Under the pieces are notes generated by a model. The model ran no database searches, was not told the origin of the DNA, and saw only the letters and a program-made list of their open reading frames with translations. Shown here in pieces: positions 1 to 6,643 of a DNA stretch of 10,101 bases. How positions within the stretch are numbered: the stretch's first letter is position 1; every line of letters begins with the position of its first letter. Position numbers and translations under genes: made by a program. The DNA is from JAYQUR01 sp038133505 (GTDB lineage Bacteria; Pseudomonadota; Alphaproteobacteria; MPNO01; UBA830), in the NCBI GenBank assembly GCA_038133505.1, contig JAYPTI010000123.1, forward strand, positions 1 to 10,101, read 5' to 3'.

Positions 1-636
1 GGCGGCATACAGCGTTGCTGGATCCTTCTTCAGGTCGACCCCGACGAGCAGACCGCCGCCGGGGCCCAGAATATCCGCGATGCGGGTGAGGAATTCCGCC
101 GCATCCGTCCGGGAGAAATTGCCGATCGTCGAGCCCGGAAAGAACACGACCCGGCGGGCGTTCGCGGCCCGCGACGGTGTCGGGAGGTCGAACGATCGCG
201 TGTAATCGGCGCACACCGCGGCCACGTCGATATCCGGGTAGTCGAGCGACAGCGTTCCGGCGCTCTGCAGCAGGAACGCGCGCGATATGTCCACTGCCGT
301 GTAGAGCGACAACGAGGGAAGGGCCGTGAGAAGCGTCCGGATCTTCACGCTTGCGCCGCTGCCGAGCTCGATCAGGTGCGCGCCCGGCCCGATCAAGGCC
401 GCGATTTCGGCGGCCCGCGCCTCGAGGATGCCGATTTCGGTTCGGGTGGGATAATACTCCGGCAAGGCGCAGATCCGGTCGAAGATCTCCGATCCGCGGG
501 CGTCGTAAAAGAATTTCGACGGGATCGTTTTCGGAGAAGCGGCCAGCCCGCTCAGCAGTTCGGTCCGGAAGTCGCCGACGTCGGGATTCAGGTCGATGAA
601 TTCGAACAGCGTGTCGGGTACGCGCGCGTCATCCAT
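1..636 (-). CDS. egtD: L-histidine N-alpha-methyltransferase EgtD, partial (C-terminus outside window)
   Basis: The minus-strand frame from ATG 636 is open to the left edge, giving 212 residues of a family usually near 320. EgtD uses SAM to trimethylate histidine to hercynine, the first step of ergothioneine synthesis, in the cytoplasm. Seen in order: an N-terminal segment with KTIPSKFFYDARGSEIFD and LPEYYPTRTE, the SAM-site stretch LIELGSGASVK, then VFFPGSTIGNFSR and LGPGGGLLVGVDLKKDPATL, all typical of EgtD. The start is the first ATG before the conserved region. The frame is open 15 codons further upstream but with no better start, and no strong Shine-Dalgarno is visible, so the start is moderately sure. 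The usual partner egtB is not next to it in this window. The visible part is intact. Function is known for the family; identity here is by motif recognition. Confidence 0.9.
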   Translation of the reverse strand, partial: MDDARVPDTLFEFIDLNPDVGDFRTELLSGLAASPKTIPSKFFYDARGSEIFDRICALPEYYPTRTEIGILEARAAEIAALIGPGAHLIELGSGASVKIRTLLTALPSLSLYTAVDISRAFLLQSAGTLSLDYPDIDVAAVCADYTRSFDLPTPSRAANARRVVFFPGSTIGNFSRTDAAEFLTRIADILGPGGGLLVGVDLKKDPATLYAA

Positions 637-789
637 CGCGCGATAGGTCCAGGCCAGGGGGAATCTGCAGGTGCATCTGAATTAGCGGCGTTTTTCGGGT
701 CGTTCGTGTCGATGCGTCGCCGGACAATCCGAAGACGTGCGTCGAGCCTACCGAGGCTACCGCGTCAATTCAAGAAACGCCTCGGCGGA
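637..789. other. Intergenic region upstream of egtD
   Basis: This 153-base gap separates the MarR fragment stop from the egtD start, both on the minus strand. A minus-strand TTGACG at 768-763 could be a -35 box for egtD, but no convincing -10 follows at 16-18 bases. The stretch 745-757 holds a small self-complementary element (GCCTACCGAGGC). I see no gene here. Confidence 0.35.
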
Positions 790-802
790 TCAGGCGCCGC
801 CG
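783..802 (-). terminator. Possible hairpin overlapping the MarR fragment stop codon
   Basis: On the minus strand CGGCGG (802-797) and CCGCCG (788-783) form a 6-base stem around an 8-base loop that contains the TGA stop. Only a broken T tract (GTTTCTT) follows, so it is a weak intrinsic terminator candidate at best. Confidence 0.25.
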
Positions 803-1129
803 TAGCGAAGATACTCCGACCAGGTCATCTCGAGCTGCCGGAGCATGTCGACCGTCGTTTCCATACGGGCGGGATCGGCCTTGAGCATATCGCTCTGGCG
901 GGCGGAAAACTCCCCCAGCCGGTCGCACAGCTGCTGACCCTTGTCGGTGAGCGACACCTTGACGGAACGCTTGTCATGATCCGATCGCTTCTGGTCGACA
1001 TAGCCGGCCTCGACGAGCTGCTTCACGTTGTAGGACGCGTTGGAGCCGATGTAGTAGCCGCGGTCGATAATGTCGCGCAGCGCCACTTCCCGGCCGACGA
1101 TCTTCGTCAGCATCAGGGCCTCGGCTGGG
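790..1129 (-). pseudogene. MarR-family winged-helix regulator, C-terminal part only
   Basis: The minus-strand frame ending at TGA 792-790 encodes about 113 recognisable residues from PAEALMLTKI to the C-terminus EYLRYGGA. The middle part, RGYYIGSNASYNVKQLVE followed by GYVDQKRSDHDKRSVKV and LTDKG, is the recognition helix and beta-wing of a MarR protein of the LdtR-like alphaproteobacterial group (full length about 160-180 residues, cytoplasmic dimeric DNA-binding protein). The N-terminal dimerisation helices and the start are missing: upstream of 1129 the same frame reads non-homologous sequence antisense to the TadG fragment. The missing part was not found elsewhere in the window. It is not a working gene as assembled. 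Which genes it regulated cannot be said; the same-strand neighbour is egtD. The family call is confident; the truncation is seen directly. Confidence 0.8.
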
Positions 1130-1131
1130 CC
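1111..1131. other. Head-to-head junction of two truncated genes
   Basis: MarR-like sequence (minus) ends and TadG-like sequence (plus) begins at the same place. The bases GGCCTCGGCTGG (1117-1128) fit both families: read minus they give PAEA of the MarR PAEALM motif, read plus they give GLGW of the TadG motif GLGWAWRV. A short shared stretch at a switch between unrelated genes is what microhomology recombination or a misassembly leaves. Confidence 0.75.
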
Positions 1132-1518
1132 TGGCGCGTCGTAAAGCCTGAAGCGCCGTTTACCGAAGCCGACCCCGATCCGGACGGGCCGCGCCAACAG
1201 GCGATCGTGCTGCTGACCGACGGCGAGAACTTCGCGGGTAACGGCGACGGCTACAAGACCGTGTTCGGTTACGGCAGCGGCGGCCGGGCGGAGATGAACA
1301 ACCGGCTGCGCGAGCTGTCCGCGAACGTGAAGGCATCCGGCGTCAAGATCTACGCCATCCAGTTCGCAAACTCGGGCGGTCCTCTGCAGGCCCTGATGAA
1401 GGAAATCGCCAGCGGTCCCGACGCACCGTATTACCAATACGCGCCGGATTCGGGCGCGCTGCAGACGGTCTTCAAGGAGGTGGCCAACCACCTTTCCGAA
1501 TTGCGCCTGTCCAAATAG
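1117..1518 (+). pseudogene. TadG-like Flp pilus assembly protein, C-terminal vWA part only
   Basis: The plus frame ending at TAG 1516-1518 gives about 133 residues that read as the end of a TadG-type protein: GLGWAWRVVKPEAPFTEA, then QQAIVLLTDGENF (a vWA strand with a metal-site aspartate), ASGVKIYAIQFA, and the ending QTVFKEVANHLSELRLSK. TadG proteins are usually 400-650 residues, with an N-terminal TadE-like membrane segment and a large vWA domain on the outer face of the inner membrane, and act in Tad/Flp pilus assembly. All of that N-terminal part is absent. The frame continues open upstream to 376, but that stretch is antisense to egtD and MarR and has no family resemblance. The cysteines many TadG tails carry in this region are missing. 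The tail converges on the MFS gene with 21 bases between stops. Confidence 0.75.
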
Positions 1519-1539
1519 GCGCACCCGGAAAACGAACGC

Positions 1540-2763
1540 TCAGGAGGCGTACTTGCTGCGGGCGGTCACGAAGGTCAGGAAGGCGGCGCCGATGAAAATC
1601 GCGCTGATCCAGAAGACCCACTGGCCGCCCGCATTGTCCATGAAATAGCCGAGGACGAGGGGGATCAACGCACCGCCCAGGTTGGATCCCGTCGATGCGA
1701 ACCCCATCACCTTGCCCATAGAGCCCGGCGGCGTCACCGACCGCAGCAGCAGGTCGCGCGACGGGATCAGAAGCCCGATCAGGTAGCCGGACACGGCCAG
1801 CAGGACGACCAGCATTACGCCCTGTATATCGATCCAGCCGAGCAGCGCGATGATCAGCGCGGCCGGAATCAGCGTCGCGATCGCAGTCCAGACCTGAGGG
1901 CCGAACCGGTCCGCCACGAACCCGCCCGACAGGATGCCGAAGACCGAGCCCAGGGTGAATGCGCTGAGCGCGAACGCGGCGACCACTTCAGGCGTGCCGT
2001 ACATTTCGTTCAGCGCGGCAATGAGGAAAGTCCGAACGCCGCCGCCGCCCATCTGGTGCAGCACGAAATAGAGGAAGCACATCAGGATCGGGAACGACAG
2101 GATCAGACGCATGCCCTGGGAAAGCGTCATGGGCGGGGCCGGTTCGCTTTTCTTCGAACCCGGCTTGCCGTCGACCGCGCCGTCGTCCTTGAGCGCCGCC
2201 GACTGCGTCAGCAGCACGAGCGTGGCGACCAGTCCGATCACGCCGATCAGCAGGAACGCCGCGCGCCAGTGCCACAGCGCGGCAACCGTCGTCATGAAGA
2301 TCGGCGCAAGCGCGAAACCCGCATAGCCGGTGGCGGTATGGATGGAGAATGCGCGGCCCATGCGCTCCTCGCTCACCCGGGCCGACAGGATGGCGTAATC
2401 CGCAGGGTGGAAAACCGTATGGCCCAGCCCGGCGAGGACGGCTAGCGGCAGAAACTGCCAATAGGCCGTGGCCAGTCCGAATGCCCCTATGGCCGCGCCT
2501 TCGAGGGCAAGGCCGACGATGAGAACCGTCCGCGCGCCGATCTTGTCGACCAGAAAGCCGACCGGCGTCTGCGCGATCATCGTCGCCGCGGCAAAGGCGG
2601 TCATGATCGCGCCTGCCTCGGTGTAGTTGAGCGAAAAGACGCTCATCAGGACCGGATACATCGGCGGGATCACCAGCCAGTAGACATGGCTCATCATGTG
2701 CGGGAAGCACACGAGGCTGATAACTTTTGCGTCCGAATGCACGGTGCCTGTCATGCGCGCCAC
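1540..2763 (-). CDS. MFS transporter, Fsr (fosmidomycin resistance)-like
   Basis: A 407-residue inner-membrane major facilitator, probably a proton-driven exporter of small molecules. The start is GTG 2763: GGAGG lies at 2776-2772, eight bases upstream. An in-frame ATG at 2754 sits too far from that site, and an ATG at 2811 has none. Visible features are SHVYWLVIPPMYP in helix 1, QTPVGFLVDKIGAR (the loop 2-3 motif A region), GLGHTVFHPADYAILS with the FHP signature of Fsr-like carriers, a charged cytoplasmic loop rich in K and E between helices 6 and 7 (about residues 195-215), and a second half with VFGILSGGFVADRFGP. About 12 hydrophobic segments are present and the gene is intact. It lies 121 bases downstream of the broken DUF1194 gene on the same strand. 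Substrate unknown: Fsr-like sequence alone does not show drug export. Confidence 0.85.
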   Translation of the reverse strand: MARMTGTVHSDAKVISLVCFPHMMSHVYWLVIPPMYPVLMSVFSLNYTEAGAIMTAFAAATMIAQTPVGFLVDKIGARTVLIVGLALEGAAIGAFGLATAYWQFLPLAVLAGLGHTVFHPADYAILSARVSEERMGRAFSIHTATGYAGFALAPIFMTTVAALWHWRAAFLLIGVIGLVATLVLLTQSAALKDDGAVDGKPGSKKSEPAPPMTLSQGMRLILSFPILMCFLYFVLHQMGGGGVRTFLIAALNEMYGTPEVVAAFALSAFTLGSVFGILSGGFVADRFGPQVWTAIATLIPAALIIALLGWIDIQGVMLVVLLAVSGYLIGLLIPSRDLLLRSVTPPGSMGKVMGFASTGSNLGGALIPLVLGYFMDNAGGQWVFWISAIFIGAAFLTFVTARSKYAS

Positions 2764-2884
2764 GCTTGTTTCCTCCGTCACGGGATCCTGGGCCGTCAAA
2801 CCGGCCCGCATCCGCTTGTCAGTCAGTGATTACGCGAATCCGGCGTTGAGCAAAAGCCATAACGCCATGCGCGAAAGGCAACTG

Positions 2885-3687
2885 TCAGAACTGGTTCATC
2901 AGCCTCCGGCGGAGATTTTGCTCGCCGGCATCGCACGGCGGCGGCGGCGGCCCGGCCGCGCGGTGGAAGAGGGGCCTCGGCGGCGGCATCAGCCCCGCGA
3001 TCTCGAGAACCAGCTTGCGGCGAACGGCCCGCGCAAACGACTGGAAGTCCTTGGCGACGACGAGAAACGCCCCCGTGCCGCCGATAACGCAATTGCGATA
3101 GTAGAGATCGAGGTCCTTCATCTGCGGGCCGAACTGGTTCATCCGGTCGTTCACTATGGGCAGGCCGTTGATGGTGATGCCGCGGCAACCGCCATGTCGC
3201 GCGCTTCGGTCACGAGCCCGCCGACATTGTTGGCGCCGTCGCCCGACACGTCGATGACCCGCCGCGTGCCCTCGAAGCCGTTGTTCTCGAACAGCGGAAC
3301 GGCGTAGCGGATTGCCGCGCTGATGGAGGTGAATCGGCCGCGCGTGAAGGGCGCGCCGTCGATCTCCTTCGAAAGCGCATACGCGCTGCGTTCGTCCTCG
3401 ACGAGCCGCCAGCCGACGACCGTCGACTGCGTCTCCGTCCCCGCCCATTCGACGTAGGTAACCGCAATTTTCCGCAGGAAGCCCGTATTGATCGCATTGA
3501 GCACATCCGGATGGCGCAGCGCCTTCACGTATCCGTCGCGCTGCAGGCCGGCCTCGACCTCGTCGACGCTGCCCGAGACGTCGACCGCAAGCACGAGCTC
3601 AAGATCTACGGGTATGTCGCGCGCCGCGGCCGCAGAGCAGAAGAGAAGCGTGGCGCATAGCGCCGCCTTTAATCTTTTCGGGATCAT
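2885..3687 (-). pseudogene. DUF1194 secreted vWA-like protein, broken by one frameshift
   Basis: Two minus frames together make one DUF1194 protein of about 267 residues. From ATG 3687 comes a signal peptide (KRLKAALCATLLFCSAAAA), then DLELVLAVDVSGSVDEVE (a vWA MIDAS-type DxSxS), then RRVIDVSGDGANNVGG and ARDMAVAA. At 3179-3181 the frame is lost and a stop follows at 3156-3154. The continuation GITINGLPIVNDRM, YYRNCVIGGTGAFLVVA and FARAVRRKLVLEIA lies in the next frame to TGA 2887-2885. One extra C at 3180-3181 (CC to CCC on the plus strand) restores VAAGITING. After KLVLEIA comes an unusual 37-residue proline-rich tail. GTG 3705 is an alternative start, but ATG 3687 gives a normal signal peptide. 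DUF1194 proteins are exported vWA-like proteins of unknown role, mostly alphaproteobacterial. Confidence 0.85.
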
Positions 3688-3737
3688 GTCTGGCCTGCCG
3701 CTCACCTGAAATTACGCGCCGCAACGCCTGCAAATCC

Positions 3738-3765
3738 AGAATACGACGGGTCCCGGCGGGCTCAA
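3738..3765 (-). promoter_or_regulatory. Candidate promoter of the DUF1194 gene
   Basis: On the minus strand TTGAGC (3765-3760) and TATTCT (3743-3738) are separated by 16 bases, each matching four of six consensus positions, about 50 bases upstream of ATG 3687. Position and spacing are right; the match is modest. Confidence 0.35.
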
Positions 3766-3804
3766 AACGATTCCGTCTCCATGGTTAACGGAGCCCGTTC
3801 GAAA

Positions 3805-4683
3805 TCAGGCTGGCGGCGGGCAGGCGGCCACGTACCAATCGGCAATGTCGCGGCCGACGACGAAAACGGCATCGTCGCGCGCCTGCAGGATATCCAGCAT
3901 GCGTTCCAGATAGACGAAACGGTGCGGCACGCCGATCAGGTGCGGGTGGAGGGCGATGGTGAGCACGCGAGGCTGCGCTTCCAGTTCCCGGTCGAAGACC
4001 TCGAGCGTGCTCACCAGGCGGTCGTATATTTCCGACGAATGCTGGCGCTCGACGGCGTAGACCGGGCTGTCGTTGAGCTCCAGCGTGTAGGGAACCGACA
4101 GCAGCGGACCGTGCTTGGTTTCCATCCAGCAGGGAAGATCGTCGAGCACCCAGTCGAAGACGTATTCGACGCCGAGTTCCTTCAGGATGTCGGGCGTGTC
4201 GAACGTTTCCTTCAAACCCGGGCCGAGCCACCCCGGCGGGCGTGTGCCGGTGAAAGCCTCGATCATGTCGAGCGCGAGGGCGATGACGGCCTTCTCGTCG
4301 TTCTCGCCCTGGATCGATTTCTGGTGGACGCCGTGGCCGATGAATTCCCAGCCCGCGGCGCGCATCGCTTCCGCGCAGGAAGGATAGGCATCGATCACGC
4401 CTGCATTCAGACTGACGCTCGCCGGCAGACCGCGGCGTGCGAAACAGTCGAGGAGGCGGGGCATGCCTGTCCGCATGCCGTATTCCGCCCAGCTGAAATT
4501 CGGAATATCCGGAATCTGCTCCAGCCCGTGCGGCGCGGTCAGGTATTTCCGCGGCATCCCCTGGTCGAACAGCCAGTGTTCGACGTTGACGACGAGATGC
4601 ACGAGGAGAGGCTTGCCGCCAGGTCCGGTGAGGAGCGGACGCTCGCTCGACATCTGATAGGGAATGCGGGGATTGCTGCTCAT
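3805..4683 (-). CDS. Polysaccharide deacetylase family hydrolase, PuuE (allantoinase)-like
   Basis: A 292-residue NodB-fold protein without signal peptide, so probably cytoplasmic. ATG 4683 follows GGAG with a five-base gap. Conserved pieces are LLVHLVVNVEHW (residues 27-37, where classical deacetylases have TFDDG), SWAEYGMRTGMPRLLD (64-79), GWEFIGHGVHQKS (111-123), TRPPGWLGPGL (147-157), YVFDWVLDDLP (174-184) and LTIALHPHL (241-249). The double aspartate of the NodB metal site is replaced by N-V-E, as in PuuE-type enzymes, which hydrolyse cyclic amides such as allantoin, so a C-N bond in a ring or amide is a likelier target than chitin. It diverges from the SBP-like gene and shares its promoter region, suggesting joint regulation. 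Substrate unproven. Stop TGA 3807-3805. Confidence 0.8.
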   Translation of the reverse strand: MSSNPRIPYQMSSERPLLTGPGGKPLLVHLVVNVEHWLFDQGMPRKYLTAPHGLEQIPDIPNFSWAEYGMRTGMPRLLDCFARRGLPASVSLNAGVIDAYPSCAEAMRAAGWEFIGHGVHQKSIQGENDEKAVIALALDMIEAFTGTRPPGWLGPGLKETFDTPDILKELGVEYVFDWVLDDLPCWMETKHGPLLSVPYTLELNDSPVYAVERQHSSEIYDRLVSTLEVFDRELEAQPRVLTIALHPHLIGVPHRFVYLERMLDILQARDDAVFVVGRDIADWYVAACPPPA

Positions 4684-4710
4684 GGATGCTCCGAATTCTG
4701 AGGTTGTACG

Positions 4711-4739
4711 AGTATCCGGTCGAAGAAGGCGTTTGACAA
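4711..4739 (-). promoter_or_regulatory. Leftward promoter of the deacetylase gene
   Basis: On the minus strand TTGTCA (4739-4734, five of six matches) and GATACT (4716-4711, four of six) have an exact 17-base spacer. A start near 4704 would leave a leader of about 20 bases before ATG 4683. The -35 box overlaps the rightward -35. Confidence 0.55.
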
Positions 4740-4764
4740 ATCCCGAAGAGAATATCAGTATCAT
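4733..4764 (+). promoter_or_regulatory. Rightward promoter of the SBP-like gene
   Basis: A perfect TTGACA at 4733-4738 is followed by TATCAT at 4759-4764 (five of six). The 20-base spacer is longer than ideal; the best box at 17 bases (CAGTAT) is poor. A start near 4771 would leave about 23 bases before ATG 4794. Long spacing often means the promoter depends on a regulator. Confidence 0.5.
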
Positions 4765-4772
4765 ATGATATT
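4751..4772. promoter_or_regulatory. Palindromic operator candidate
   Basis: TATCATATGATA at 4759-4770 is a perfect 12-base palindrome. Around it AATATCA (4751-4757) and TGATATT (4766-4772) form a second inverted repeat with 8 bases between. It is AT-rich in GC-rich DNA and covers the likely -10 of the SBP-like gene, as a repressor operator would. No regulator gene that could bind it is intact in this window, and the family of the regulator cannot be told. Confidence 0.55.
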
Positions 4773-4793
4773 AACCGTCTCTGGGAGGAGCAA

Positions 4794-5663
4794 ATGCCTA
4801 AATTCGTCATCGGCCCGCACATGCGGCTTCACGAGTGGGTAGCCGAAGAGAAAGGCTACTTCTCGGACGAAGGTCTCGACTACGAATTTCGCGAACAGCT
4901 AGACTCTTACGACGGGAAAAAACACGATCTCGGCGACAAGGTCGGCGCCTACCAGACGTTCGAGCGCGGGCGGACATGCGATGTCAGCTCGGCATGCCAC
5001 TGGACCGTCAACATGGCCGCCGCGGCGGGCCACGGGCTGCTCTACAAGGACGCCTATTCGGTCGCGCCGTGCGCCGTTTTTGTGCATCCCGATTCCGGCA
5101 TTCGGCATCCGGAGGATCTCGCCGACGTGCCGATTTCCGTCGGCTACCAGTCCGGCAGCCATTATTCGACGATCGAAGCCCTCGACATGTTCCTCGAGCC
5201 CGACCGCATCAAACTGTCGTTCTCCGACGGGCTTCTGTTCAGCCGGCTGGAAAAGCTGGTCGATGGCGAGGTCCCGGCGGCGAGCCTGTTTAGCGGGCCG
5301 TATTACCTCCTCGAACAGCTCGGCTTCCGGAAGATCGTCGATACGAGCTTCATGATGGCGGCGATGGTCGACGAGAAGGCGGACCTCGACGACGTAAAAA
5401 AATACTTCAAGGCGCTGCGCCGCGCGCAGACCGACATCGACCTGCATGCGCACCGCTACACCCACTATTACCGCAAGGAATTTCCGGCGCGCTTCCACGA
5501 AAAGATGGATACCCGTCTGTTCGGGCCCGGCGAACGGATCGTGTTCGAGCCCTACAACAACGAGATCTTCGCGGACACGCAGAAATGGATCATGGAGCGC
5601 GGGATCTTCCCCGAAGGGGACCCCGTGGTCCGCGACTACGACAGTTCCGTCGCTGCGGAATAG
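4794..5663 (+). CDS. NMT1/THI5-like substrate-binding-fold protein without signal peptide
   Basis: A 289-residue periplasmic-binding-protein type 2 fold. ATG 4794 is fixed by GGGAGGAG at 4783-4790, and the upstream codons belong to the promoter, so no signal peptide is hidden there. The protein begins directly with MPKFVIGPHMRLHEWVAEEK, where the first beta strand leads into AEEKGYFSDEGLDYEF (17-32), the hallmark of NMT1-like ligand binders. Later come VGYQSGSHYSTIEALD (117-132) at the domain crossover, AASLFSGPYYLLEQLGF (162-178) and the histidine-rich LHAHRYTHYYRKEF (217-230). No ABC permease or ATPase gene is nearby. Precedents for cytoplasmic enzymes with this fold are THI5/NMT1, MqnA/MqnD and 4,5-dihydroxyphthalate decarboxylase; an enzyme or ligand-sensor role is inferred. 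A binding protein exported by an unknown route remains possible. Diverges from the deacetylase; single-gene transcript ending at the 5740 terminator. Confidence 0.8.
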   Translation: MPKFVIGPHMRLHEWVAEEKGYFSDEGLDYEFREQLDSYDGKKHDLGDKVGAYQTFERGRTCDVSSACHWTVNMAAAAGHGLLYKDAYSVAPCAVFVHPDSGIRHPEDLADVPISVGYQSGSHYSTIEALDMFLEPDRIKLSFSDGLLFSRLEKLVDGEVPAASLFSGPYYLLEQLGFRKIVDTSFMMAAMVDEKADLDDVKKYFKALRRAQTDIDLHAHRYTHYYRKEFPARFHEKMDTRLFGPGERIVFEPYNNEIFADTQKWIMERGIFPEGDPVVRDYDSSVAAE

Positions 5664-5688
5664 AAACCCGCTGCGGCCGGCCTCAGCC

Positions 5689-6642
5689 TCAACCCGGCAG
5701 ATGCAGTAACGTTTCCGGCATGGATCCGCCGGCACTGAAGCCGCCCTCGACGAGGGCGGCTTTTTTCAGATCGATTTTCGCGATCGTTCCGTCCGCCAGC
5801 GCGACCAGAGCATGGACGCCGTCCTTCAGCGGCAGCGCGTGAAACGGCTCAGACGGCACGTCCACGACGCGGCGCTGCGTCAGATCCCGGCTGTCGAGCA
5901 GGTTCACATATCCCTTGTCGGCGGGCTCGTCGTACGTCGTGACGATGACCAGATCGCCGTCGAGATCGTTGAACGGCCAGCCCGGAACCCCCGTCAGCGG
6001 AACCGTCTGGACCAGCTTGCGCGTGGCGGTTTCGATCACGTGCAGCAACGGCCGATGGAAATCCCCGACATAGAGCTTCCCGCCGTCGGGCGACACGCGG
6101 ATCGCCTGGCCGCCGACCGGTACCGGAATGCGCGCCGTTATCTCGCGCGTCGCCACGTCGACCTCGCAGACCACCGGATATTCCTTGGCCGAGAAATAGA
6201 CCGTCCGGCCGTCGGGCGAAGGCGCGAGGAAATGACCCGGCACCTCGAGATGTATCGTCCGCTCGATCTCCCAGCTGTCCGGGTCGATCACCAGGACGCA
6301 ACGATTGTGATCGACCGTCACCCAGATCTTGCCGTCGACGTCGGTCATCATCGCGTGCGGGCCCCGATAGAGACTGAGATCCACATGACCGAGGAACGCC
6401 ATGTTTTCCAGATCGACGACGCCGAGCCGGTTGTCCGGCGTGTTCGGGCCGTAATCCTTGTCGCCGTAGAGCGAGACGAACGCACGTTTGCCGTCCCGCG
6501 TCACCGCGATCTCGTGCGGCTTCGCCGTGTCCTTGACGCCGACCGGCACGACGGCGAGCCGTTCACCCGTCGACGCGTCGAACGCGGACAGGCTGACGTT
6601 CTCCTTCACGGTCGCAATGATCCGTTCGCGGTTGCTTGCCAT
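5689..6642 (-). CDS. YncE-like beta-propeller protein (YVTN repeats), no signal peptide
   Basis: A 317-residue protein made of repeated propeller blades. Repeats visible include PHEIAVTRDGKRAFVSLYG, GPHAMMTDVDGKIWVTVDH with CVLVIDPDSWE, FLAPSPDGRTVYFSAKE with VCEVDVATRE, and AIRVSPDGGKLYVGDFHRP with LLHVIETATRK, the SPDG..LYV pattern of YVTN/lactonase-like propellers. Most relatives are secreted; here the N-terminus MASNRERIIATVKEN has no hydrophobic segment, so it should be cytoplasmic. The start ATG 6642 is separated by one base from the stop of the ModA-like gene (TGA 6646-6644), so the two are an operon and probably translationally coupled. Role unknown: a lactonase or other sugar/lactone hydrolase is possible but no catalytic set is evident, and a scaffold is equally possible. 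Converges on the SBP-like gene with 25 bases between stops; its last codons contain that gene's terminator. Confidence 0.75.
   Translation of the reverse strand: MASNRERIIATVKENVSLSAFDASTGERLAVVPVGVKDTAKPHEIAVTRDGKRAFVSLYGDKDYGPNTPDNRLGVVDLENMAFLGHVDLSLYRGPHAMMTDVDGKIWVTVDHNRCVLVIDPDSWEIERTIHLEVPGHFLAPSPDGRTVYFSAKEYPVVCEVDVATREITARIPVPVGGQAIRVSPDGGKLYVGDFHRPLLHVIETATRKLVQTVPLTGVPGWPFNDLDGDLVIVTTYDEPADKGYVNLLDSRDLTQRRVVDVPSEPFHALPLKDGVHALVALADGTIAKIDLKKAALVEGGFSAGGSMPETLLHLPG
5740..5766 (+). terminator. Intrinsic terminator of the SBP-like gene, inside the converging propeller CDS
   Basis: GCCGCCCTC (5740-5748) pairs perfectly with GAGGGCGGC (5752-5760) around a 3-base loop, and six T follow (5761-5766). 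This is a textbook rho-independent terminator for plus-strand transcription, 76 bases after the SBP-like stop. On the other strand the same bases encode KKAALVEGGF of the propeller protein. Confidence 0.85.
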
Positions 6643-6643
6643 G

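Noticed and set aside
376..1518. Continuous plus-strand frame of 380 codons
   Set aside because: Its first two thirds are antisense to egtD and the MarR fragment and resemble no family; only the part from about 1117 is real TadG-like sequence.
790..1524. Continuous minus-strand frame of 244 codons starting at 1524
   Set aside because: The N-terminal half is antisense to the TadG fragment; only the C-terminal part is MarR.
3770..3800. Hairpin near the end of the deacetylase gene as its terminator
   Set aside because: The stem (CTCC/GGAG) is short with a long loop and lies in the gap at 3775-3796, with only TTTT several bases later; too weak to call.
4899..5735. Minus-strand frame opposite the SBP-like gene
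   Set aside because: No recognisable domain; shadow of a well supported plus-strand gene with promoter, ribosome site and terminator.
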